Positions 23,502-28,971 of a DNA stretch of 28,971 nucleotides are shown here, in pieces. The stretch spans positions 1 through 28,971 of the forward strand of contig CAJTVP010000024.1 in assembly GCA_910580205.1 (NCBI GenBank), in the 5' to 3' direction. Source of the DNA: an uncultured Eggerthellaceae bacterium. GTDB lineage: Bacteria > Actinomycetota > Coriobacteriia > Coriobacteriales > Eggerthellaceae. Made by a program: the position numbers and the translations under genes. The notes beneath the pieces are model-generated. The model was not told the DNA's origin and did no database searches. It saw only the letters and a program-made list of their open reading frames with translations. The first letter of the stretch is position 1. The number at the start of each line of letters is the position of its first letter.

Positions 23502-24062
23502 TTAGGCGGTGACCTTCTTGCGCAGCACGTAGATGACGCCGCCAGCGCAAAGGGCAGCCGCGATGGTCGCCAGAGCGATGCCGCTGGTCTCAACGCCGGT
23601 CTTGGGAGCGGTGCCGTAGTAGGCGCCCTCGACCACGGTGAAGGTGGAGAACTCGGTCACGTTGACGAAAGCCGTGTTCTCATACCACTCCTGCTCGATG
23701 ACGCGCTGCTCATTCCAGCCCTCATGCTGGATGAACACGGTCACGAAGTAGGTGGAATCGTCTTCAACTTTGCCTTCCATCTTCTCGCCATAATTCAGGC
23801 CAACGGTGGCCTCGCCGGAGTTGACCGTGCCGTTGATCTCATAGGAGCAGAGCACGTTCGCGCCTGCAGGCGTGTTGGCGGCCGGAGCCGCATCGGTGAC
23901 GGAGTCGATGGTCACATCGCCTTCAACGATGACGACGCCGTTATCGGTGGGGAAGTACTCGACGTCTCCGCCCTGCTCGGCGCTGCCATCAGCGAAGGCA
24001 GCCGTCGGCAGAGCCAAGGCCAGTGCGAAAGAGCAGATCGCGGCAACGAACTTCTTTTTCAT
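23502..24062 (-). CDS. Sortase-anchored surface protein (APKTG sorting signal)
   Basis: A 186-residue secreted protein with a signal peptide (KKK at 2-4, cleavage after A22-F23-A24). A compact strand-rich domain follows (about 30-148: 'GVVIVEGDVTIDSV', 'LCSYEINGTVNSGEATVGLNYGEK', 'STYFVTVFIQHEGW', 'FSTFTVVEGAYYG'). A classic wall-sorting end closes it: APKTG at 152-156, a hydrophobic helix (160-180) and a basic tail RKKVTA. The Leu of LPXTG is replaced by Ala. The domain matches no family I recognise. The neighbouring class B-like sortase is the obvious partner. The start at 24062 gives a proper signal peptide; the extended form from 24179 would begin upstream of the promoter. The gene is followed by a strong terminator and preceded by a promoter with a C9 tract. 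Confidence 0.85.
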   Translation of the reverse strand: MKKKFVAAICSFALALALPTAAFADGSAEQGGDVEYFPTDNGVVIVEGDVTIDSVTDAAPAANTPAGANVLCSYEINGTVNSGEATVGLNYGEKMEGKVEDDSTYFVTVFIQHEGWNEQRVIEQEWYENTAFVNVTEFSTFTVVEGAYYGTAPKTGVETSGIALATIAAALCAGGVIYVLRKKVTA

Positions 24063-24128
24063 GGAACATTCCTTTCGATTTTTCCTCTCCACCCCTCGGC
24101 GCTGGAGAGGAGCGAACATACAGACTCC

Positions 24129-24154
24129 ATTATGTCCAGGGGGGGGGTTGTCAA
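24129..24154 (-). promoter_or_regulatory. Promoter with C9 homopolymer spacer (likely phase-variable)
   Basis: On the minus strand, a perfect -35 TTGACA (24149-24154) and a -10 CATAAT (24129-24134, 5 of 6 to consensus) are separated by 14 bp. That spacer includes nine consecutive C (24139-24147). The spacing is 3 bp short of the usual 17. Slippage to C12 would give an optimal promoter. The transcript would begin near 24122, about 60 nt before the surface-protein start. Confidence 0.65.
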
Positions 24155-24208
24155 TTCCCTGCCTTGGGTTTTTTCTCATTCTGCGAAAGGATTTCGCGAA
24201 CGGCGGCC

Positions 24209-25114
24209 TTATTTGCGAAGGCGCCCCACGAAGCGCACCTGGACGGGCAGGTCATAGAAGATGGCGCGGATGGCGCCGTGGATGACCAGTTGCCCGCAGA
24301 ACGCGGCGAGCAGCAATCCCCACGCCATAGCCGCCGCATCAAGAGCCGCCCAGCAGACCAAGGCCAAGACGGACGCGGCCACGCAGCCGCCTTCTGCGCC
24401 CCATAGCTTCCGCAACCGGGGCATGAGCCTCCGGTAGCGTTCCAATGTGAGTGGGATCCTCTCGTCGGAAACCGTCGCCAAGGCAGATAGGCGCTGCTCG
24501 CGCTTTCGGCACGCCAGCACATCCACCAGAAGGCCCGCCAGAGGAAGGGCGACCGTCAGCGCCCAGGGGATCGCCCCCGCGGAAAGATCGGGGCCGCTGG
24601 AGAGCATCACGCCCACGGGCCCCGTTGCCAGGGCGCAGGCCCAAAGCTCCGCCAACCCCTCCCAGCTGCACCAGGCGGGACGGGTGGACACGTGGTATGC
24701 CCGCGCGATCACGAAGAGCAGAAGAGCGCCCACGGCCACGGCGGCCAGATCCGCGCCGAAAGCCAGCACCGCCCAAGATGCTTCTGCCCCGGATGGGAGC
24801 ATCCCCGTTGTTCCCAGAGCGGTCACCAGCCAGATCAGGAGCAGCCCCCAGAACAGGCTCACGACGATGATTTCCCGGGAGAGCCAGGACGATGCCAGAT
24901 TCGCCAAGGATCGGGGAGCGCGCAGAGGCTTCGCCAAATGCCCGATGGAGGCGATCATGCCGATGGTGGTCAAAAGCGCCGCCAGAGCCGCCGCGCCTGC
25001 GGGGCTGCCGGCCAAAAGGGCGCAGAGGGCTGCTCCCTCCGCAGCGGGCACGCAGGTGGTGAAGGTGATGAGGGGAAGCTCGCTTTTCGCTTCCCCTTTC
25101 AAGATGACGGACAA
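24209..25114 (-). CDS. DmsC-like membrane anchor subunit of a molybdenum oxidoreductase
   Basis: A 301-residue integral membrane protein with about eight helices. It begins with the DmsC-type 'ELPLITFTTCVPAAEGA' and has 'GMIASIGHLAKPLRAPRSLANLASSWLSREI', the most recognisable family pattern (His57 and Lys in the first loop, SWLSRE near 75-80). DmsC-type subunits anchor the catalytic and ferredoxin subunits and oxidise menaquinol. The start is a TTG at 25114, supported by GAGGAG 5-6 nt upstream. It lies 34 bp after the ferredoxin gene, in the same order as dmsABC. Its closing 'FVGRLRK' is short and basic. Confidence 0.85.
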   Translation of the reverse strand: MSVILKGEAKSELPLITFTTCVPAAEGAALCALLAGSPAGAAALAALLTTIGMIASIGHLAKPLRAPRSLANLASSWLSREIIVVSLFWGLLLIWLVTALGTTGMLPSGAEASWAVLAFGADLAAVAVGALLLFVIARAYHVSTRPAWCSWEGLAELWACALATGPVGVMLSSGPDLSAGAIPWALTVALPLAGLLVDVLACRKREQRLSALATVSDERIPLTLERYRRLMPRLRKLWGAEGGCVAASVLALVCWAALDAAAMAWGLLLAAFCGQLVIHGAIRAIFYDLPVQVRFVGRLRK

Positions 25115-25148
25115 CGGGGCTCCTCTTCGCCTGCGCTTCGCCAGGGCC

Positions 25149-25676
25149 TTACAGCAAACGGTCAGCTGCAGCCAAGCGCTTCGCCGCGGATTCTCGCACG
25201 GGATTCTGTCTCGTCTCCACAGGCCCCACGGCTATGGCGCCGCCGCAACAGGAAGCCACGCAAGCCGGGTCGAGCCCTTCGCGCAGCCGGTCGATGCACA
25301 TATCGCACTTGACCATGAGCCCATCAGCGCCGAACTGGGGTGCGCCGAACTCGCAAGCCCAGGAGCAGTACCGGCAGCCGAGGCATTTGTCGTGATCCAC
25401 CAAGACCGCGCCGAACTCTGGGTCGCGGTAGATGGCCCGGGCGGGGCAGACGCTCATGCAGGCCGCATCCCCGCAATGCATGCAGGCCATGGACACGTAT
25501 TGGATGGGCGTGGGCCCCTCTTCGCTTTTGAGCTCCACCACCTGACGGAATCGCGGCCCGCAGGTGCCGGGCTCCTCCTGGACGTGGGGACGGGTGCCGT
25601 GAGCTGACTTGCAGGCCACTTCGCAGGCGAAGCACTGAGCGCACCGCTTCACGTTGAAATGAAATCCGTACTGCAT
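25149..25676 (-). CDS. DmsB-like four-cluster [4Fe-4S] ferredoxin subunit
   Basis: A 175-residue protein with sixteen cysteines in four cluster-binding sets: C12/C15/C18/C22, C65/C68/C73/C77, C98/C101/C104/C108 and C124/C127/C139/C143. This is the layout of DmsB, PhsB and NrfC-type electron-transfer subunits, which pass electrons between the membrane anchor and the Mo centre. The start at 25676 is two bases beyond the stop of the catalytic subunit and has a GGAG site 7 nt upstream inside that gene. A longer form starting at 25931 would overlap it out of frame and is rejected. There is no signal peptide, as expected for this subunit. Confidence 0.92.
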   Translation of the reverse strand: MQYGFHFNVKRCAQCFACEVACKSAHGTRPHVQEEPGTCGPRFRQVVELKSEEGPTPIQYVSMACMHCGDAACMSVCPARAIYRDPEFGAVLVDHDKCLGCRYCSWACEFGAPQFGADGLMVKCDMCIDRLREGLDPACVASCCGGAIAVGPVETRQNPVRESAAKRLAAADRLL

Positions 25677-25678
25677 GA

Positions 25679-27841
25679 TCACTCCACCTCGCCTTTCCCG
25701 CTGATCTTGTCTATGCGTCCCAGGCACATGGTGTAATTCGCCTGGCTGGAGATGGGGTCCAGATCCTTGTCGATCCCCAGATAGTTGTAGTTGGCGTCCG
25801 CCCAGCCGCCCGGCACGTAGAGCAAGCCGGGTTTGATGATGGTGGTGGGCTCGGCCTTGATGCGGATCTTGCCGCGCGGTGAGGACACCTCCACCAGCTC
25901 TCCGTCTTCGATGCCCAGCTCCCGCGCCCATGCGCTGTTGAGCCAGACGTAGGGCTCCGGTTGCATCTCGCGCAGCCAGGGGATCGTGCGGCGTTGCTCG
26001 TGCACGTACATGGGGCCGCTGCGCCCGGTGAACAGCACGCAGGGGTATTCCTTCGCCAGTTCCGGTTGAGCGCGGGGGGATTCTGAGGGCTCGATCCAGT
26101 TGGGCAGCGGGTCGAAGCCATTCGCTTCCAGCACTTCGCTCCAGATGTTCGCCTTGCCGCCAGGGGCGCGGAAGCCGTTCTTCTTGAACTTCTCGTATTC
26201 GATGGTGGCGAACGGGATGCCTCTCGGCTGCTTTCGCAGTGCCTCCGCCGTGATGCCGGTGGGCTTCAGGTCCTCGTTTATATAGTAGTCGATGTCTTCA
26301 GTGGGGAACTCTTCCTCGAAACCGAGGGCGCGCCCCAGCTTGATCATGATCTGCGTGTCCGGGAGCGCCTCGCCCACCTGCACGCATTTCTGACGGAAGG
26401 TGAGGATGGGCAGCCACACGTCGGACTTGAACCATTCGGGTTCGGTGCGCTCCAGGTAGGTGGCCGCGGGCAGCACGAGGTCGGCCAGCTCCGCCGTCTC
26501 GCAGAGGTACGGGTCGATCACGCAGATGTAGCCCACCTTCGCCATGGCCGCCCGGGTCACGTCCGGTTGCGGCTGGGTGACCATGATGTTGGCGCCTTGG
26601 AACACCGCCACCTTCAGCTTGCCCTCTTCCATGAGCCGGTACATATCCGGCGTGGGCATGAGCCCCTGGCCTCCGAAGAGCAAAGGCCAGCGGGAATCCG
26701 GCGGGTTGTAGGGCGGGACGTGGAACATCTTGGTGGGGCCAGCCGGCTCGAAATCCGGCAGCACGTGGTCCATCAACGTGAAGCGCGGGTCGCGGTCGGG
26801 GCTTTTCGGCGTGAACACATCGCAGCCGACGCGGTCCAGATGTCCCGTGATGATGCGCAGGATGCAGAGGGCGCGCGTCGTCTGGGTCACGTTCACGCGG
26901 CCTTCCAGACCGTGACCGGAGACGATGCCCGCGCGGGGCGTGGTGGCGTATTCGACGGCCAGCGCTTCGATGTCCTTGGCCGGAACGCCGGAGATGCCTT
27001 CGGCCCATTCGGGTGTATAGGGAATGCCCTGGGCGTTGCCGCCGCGCACATGGACGGCTAGGCGCTTGAGCCCCGGATCGTTCGTGTAGGCGTCCACGAA
27101 AGCGCTGTCCCAGAGCCCCTTCTCGATGATGGTGTGGATCATGGCCAGCATCACGGCCAGATCCGTCCCTGGCTCCGGCTGGAGGACCACATCAGCGGTG
27201 GCCGCCAGATGGAAATGGAGCGGGTCCACGCAGACCAGGCGCGCTCCGCGGTCATGGGCGTCATAGATCTTGCGAAGGGAAGGCGCCACGCTGAACGCGG
27301 GCTGCTTGCCCCAGAAGATGAGCAGGTCAGCGTTCTCGTAGTCGCAGTGGGAGGGCATGCCGCCGTAGGTCATCCCCTCCATGATGGCGCGCGGGACGAA
27401 GCATTCCGACGCGCCCATGCCCACCTCCGTGCCGACGCAGTGGGCCAGGCGCTGGGTCATGTCATAGGTGAAGCCCCAGCCGGGCGCTTGGCCGCGCATA
27501 AAGGCCACTGACCGCGGCCCGCCTTCCGCAAGCGCTTCTTTGATCTTGGCCGCCAGTTCGGAGATGGCTTCATCCCAGCTCACGCGCTCCCATTGTCCCG
27601 CTCCGCGCTCTCCCACGCGGCGCACCGGATACAGGAGCCGCCGCGGATCATGGGCGATCTGCGGGCCAGCTTGCCCCTTGGAGCAGATCGCGCCCCCGGT
27701 GCGGGGGTCGCCCGGCTGGCCGGAGACGCGGAGCACCCGGCCGTCTTTCACCTCCACCAGGATGGGGCAGGAGTTGTGGCATCCGCCGCATACGGAATCG
27801 ATCGTTCTTTTCTCAGTGCTGGTTCCAGCCGTTTGGGCCAT
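25679..27841 (-). CDS. Molybdopterin (DMSO reductase family) oxidoreductase catalytic subunit, no Tat signal
   Basis: A 720-residue DMSO-reductase-superfamily enzyme. An N-terminal [4Fe-4S] site is formed by C18, C21, C25 and C53 (CGGCHNSC, then ICSKGQ). The bis-molybdopterin domains follow ('RVSWDEAISELAAKI', 'NADLLIFWGKQPAFS', 'LVCVDPLHFHLAATADVVLQPEPGTDLAVMLAM'). The C-terminal cap has 'LNSAWARELGIEDGELVEVSSPRGKI' and 'VPGGWADANYNYLG'. A cysteine, C147 (GASECFVP), is placed where the Mo ligand is expected, as in thiosulfate reductase, formate dehydrogenase or acetylene hydratase types rather than Ser-ligated DMSO reductase. The substrate is unknown. There is no twin-arginine signal, and a TGA lies in frame seven codons before the ATG. 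GAGGAG stands upstream of the start. It is first in a three-gene operon. Confidence 0.9.
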   Translation of the reverse strand: MAQTAGTSTEKRTIDSVCGGCHNSCPILVEVKDGRVLRVSGQPGDPRTGGAICSKGQAGPQIAHDPRRLLYPVRRVGERGAGQWERVSWDEAISELAAKIKEALAEGGPRSVAFMRGQAPGWGFTYDMTQRLAHCVGTEVGMGASECFVPRAIMEGMTYGGMPSHCDYENADLLIFWGKQPAFSVAPSLRKIYDAHDRGARLVCVDPLHFHLAATADVVLQPEPGTDLAVMLAMIHTIIEKGLWDSAFVDAYTNDPGLKRLAVHVRGGNAQGIPYTPEWAEGISGVPAKDIEALAVEYATTPRAGIVSGHGLEGRVNVTQTTRALCILRIITGHLDRVGCDVFTPKSPDRDPRFTLMDHVLPDFEPAGPTKMFHVPPYNPPDSRWPLLFGGQGLMPTPDMYRLMEEGKLKVAVFQGANIMVTQPQPDVTRAAMAKVGYICVIDPYLCETAELADLVLPAATYLERTEPEWFKSDVWLPILTFRQKCVQVGEALPDTQIMIKLGRALGFEEEFPTEDIDYYINEDLKPTGITAEALRKQPRGIPFATIEYEKFKKNGFRAPGGKANIWSEVLEANGFDPLPNWIEPSESPRAQPELAKEYPCVLFTGRSGPMYVHEQRRTIPWLREMQPEPYVWLNSAWARELGIEDGELVEVSSPRGKIRIKAEPTTIIKPGLLYVPGGWADANYNYLGIDKDLDPISSQANYTMCLGRIDKISGKGEVE

Positions 27842-27969
27842 GTTCGACTCCTCACGTTCTCAGATCATGGTTCTCGGACGGCGGGAGCGACCCGACGCTG
27901 ATGGCCGTCCGTCGCCTCCTCTTCCTGCCGCGAGACGCCCCGCGCAGTGCAGCGAAGCTGTATGGGGAG

Positions 27970-27978
27970 AGGGTAGCA
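27970..27978 (-). promoter_or_regulatory. Extended -10 of the molybdoenzyme operon
   Basis: The minus strand reads TGCTACCCT (hexamer TACCCT at 27970-27975) in the 247-bp gap below the TetR-like gene. The leader would be about 120 nt. There is no clear -35, as expected if a regulator helps. Confidence 0.4.
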
Positions 27979-28088
27979 AAGCGCGAAAGCGGGAACGCCA
28001 AGGAAGAGGCTACAAAACAGCGTATCTGTCAGAGCCCCATCAAGGTGAGGGATGGGCGAGGGCGGGTGAAGAGCCCGGTTCGCCTCTG

Positions 28089-28634
28089 TCAGCTTTCCGG
28101 GGCGGCCAGGTCCGCCAGACGCTGCGGGATGCACATGGTCAATCGACGCGCCATGACCGCAGCGCTCTCCTCGGCCCCGTGGATGCACCACCCGGCCACC
28201 AGGCAGTTCGCCGATTCAACGGTGTAAGCCACGCAGAACTTCAAATCCTCATCCACGGAGATGCTCTTGCTCTGGATGGTCCACAGGAGCTCGTTCTCCG
28301 TCCGAGCAAGCCGCGCTCGCAGCTCCCGTTTGTCGGGGTTGCGCTCAAAAGCGTTCGAGAGGCTTGGTCGCTCCGCTTCCAGGAACGCGAAGAAGGACGC
28401 CAGGCCGTCCTCCAAGGACAAGCTGCGGCCGATCTCATAGATGTAGCAGGTTTCAGCCAGTGAGAGATACCAGTAGGCGATGTCGTATTTCGCGGCGAAG
28501 AGGTCGTAGAACTTCTGGCGCGTGATGCCCGCTTCGGCGCTGATCTGGGAAACGGTCATCTCTTCGATGGGCTTGCGGATGGCGCGCAGCACGCGCAGGC
28601 GCATCTCGTCATTGCCCTCGAACGCGCACCCCAT
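28089..28634 (-). CDS. TetR/AcrR-like transcriptional regulator
   Basis: A 182-residue protein with an N-terminal helix-turn-helix of TetR type (about 22-50): 'IEEMTVSQISAEAGITRQKFYDLFAAKYDIAYWY'. An all-helical ligand or dimer domain follows. The start at 28634 has AGGAGG 6 nt upstream. A longer form starting at 28949 would read through repeat copy C and is rejected. A TGCTATCCT -10 at 28668-28676 gives a leader of about 27 nt. It stands directly upstream of the molybdoenzyme operon on the same strand, so it is the likely regulator of that operon. The signal is unknown. Confidence 0.8.
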   Translation of the reverse strand: MGCAFEGNDEMRLRVLRAIRKPIEEMTVSQISAEAGITRQKFYDLFAAKYDIAYWYLSLAETCYIYEIGRSLSLEDGLASFFAFLEAERPSLSNAFERNPDKRELRARLARTENELLWTIQSKSISVDEDLKFCVAYTVESANCLVAGWCIHGAEESAAVMARRLTMCIPQRLADLAAPES

Positions 28635-28667
28635 GGCCCCTCCTCCCAGAGCGGATCGTTTCGCCGC

Positions 28668-28676
28668 AGGATAGCA
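28668..28676 (-). promoter_or_regulatory. Extended -10 of the TetR-like gene
   Basis: The minus strand reads TGCTATCCT (hexamer TATCCT at 28668-28673), identical to the one at 10543-10551. The transcript is predicted from about 28661. Confidence 0.45.
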
Positions 28677-28689
28677 CGAAAAAAGCTTC

Positions 28690-28971
28690 GCGTTATGCGT
28701 CCGGAGCTCTCGCAAAAGTGCGCGCCGGTCAACTTTTCTGGCCTGGATCCGCATGGCGGCGCCTAACGTGATGCGCGGCTTCCGCCGCGCGAGCGGAGAC
28801 TCCTCCGATTTTTGGTGCAGGGTCATGACGGCTGATGCGCAGACTGCTCTTTCTGTTCGCAAGGTTGACCATTGGCGGCCAGTGGCCGCGCTACTGGCTC
28901 CCTCGGTTTTTTCATTCAACCTGGGTTCCGATGCTCCTATAGATGTCAACCCCTTCTCTGGCGGGGTTGGC
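28690..28971 (+). repeat. Dispersed intergenic repeat, copy C (runs off the window)
   Basis: This gene-free 0.3 kb shares with copy B, in order: GTGCGCGCCGGT/ATGCGCGCCGGT, GGATCCGCA/TGCATCCGCA, GGCGGCGCC, the GCGCGGC/GCCGCGC hairpin (28773-28790), CATGACGGC.GATGCGC, CTTTCTGTTCGCAAGG, GTTGACCATTGGC, GCGCTAC and GGCTC/GGCTTC. It lacks both 34-bp units. A further 7-bp hairpin (CAACCCC 28947-28953 with GGGGTTG 28963-28969) lies at the edge. Confidence 0.7.
28875..28889 (+). repeat. Core hairpin of repeat copy C
   Basis: GCGGCC-AGT-GGCCGC forms a perfect 6-bp stem between GACCATTG and GCTAC. Relative to copy B the fourth pair is switched from C-G to G-C. Confidence 0.65.

Noticed and set aside
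24170..24208. Hairpin GCGAAA/TTTCGC after the DmsC-like gene as terminator
   Set aside because: Short stem and no T-run in the right direction; too weak to list.
22497..24257. 586-codon plus-strand ORF opposite the sortase and surface protein
   Set aside because: Antisense of two well-supported genes; it only stays open because of high GC.
25677..25931. N-terminal extension of the ferredoxin subunit
   Set aside because: Overlaps the catalytic subunit out of frame and gives His/Arg-rich sequence; the start at 25676 has a ribosome site.
28635..28949. N-terminal extension of the TetR-like protein
   Set aside because: The extra 105 codons read through repeat copy C; similar translated pieces (RQWSTLRTE) appear in the other copies because of DNA repetition, not protein conservation. 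AGGAGG supports the start at 28634.

Overview
The window is high-GC DNA with short Shine-Dalgarno leaders and a gene content typical of a gut or oral Coriobacteriia (Actinomycetota, probably Eggerthellaceae, Slackia/Eggerthella-like). It has tandem YhgE/Pip membrane proteins, a DmsABC-type molybdoenzyme, a full-length Lhr helicase, a class B sortase with its own surface substrate and an LCP-family protein. This assignment is inferred from content; no marker gene such as rRNA is present.

Layout, left to right. 1-110: tail of a dispersed repeat with a hairpin and T-run. 122-898 (-): stand-alone trigger-factor C-terminal-like protein. 1048-3582 (+): likely operon of a LURP-one/tubby-like protein, a DUF4430 lipoprotein, a membrane-anchored propeller-like protein and a 55-residue protein. 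3590-3930: repeat copy A. 4004-10375 (-): a lipoprotein, the helicase lhr and a CmpB-type membrane protein. 10650-12653 (+): PAS/hybrid histidine kinase. 12681-13637 (-): CorA-type Mg2+ channel. 13797-18591 (+): two overlapping YhgE/Pip genes. 18592-19097: repeat copy B. 19098-19871 (-): TipAS-type MerR regulator. 19959-21440 (+): SLC13-like permease. 21433-24062 (-): LCP protein, sortase B and sortase substrate. 24209-27841 (-): molybdenum oxidoreductase operon (catalytic subunit, four-cluster ferredoxin, membrane anchor). 28089-28634 (-): TetR-like regulator. 28690-end: repeat copy C.

How the parts work together. The sortase probably anchors the small surface protein next to it, whose sorting motif is APKTG. 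The LCP protein is translationally coupled to the sortase, which suggests a cell-wall attachment module. The surface-protein promoter carries nine consecutive C residues between a perfect -35 and a near-consensus -10, so it looks phase-variable. The molybdoenzyme operon probably passes electrons from a membrane quinol pool to an unknown acceptor. Its catalytic subunit lacks any Tat signal, and an in-frame stop just upstream shows that none has been missed.

The strongest unexplained signals are three. The first is the phase-variable-looking promoter. The second is a family of dispersed intergenic repeats with inverted arms and a core hairpin whose stem covaries between copies. The third is a 34-bp unit that appears inserted cleanly, twice, inside one repeat copy. 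A recurring extended -10 motif (TGCTAYNNT) precedes most transcription units, and lhr and the permease look leaderless.
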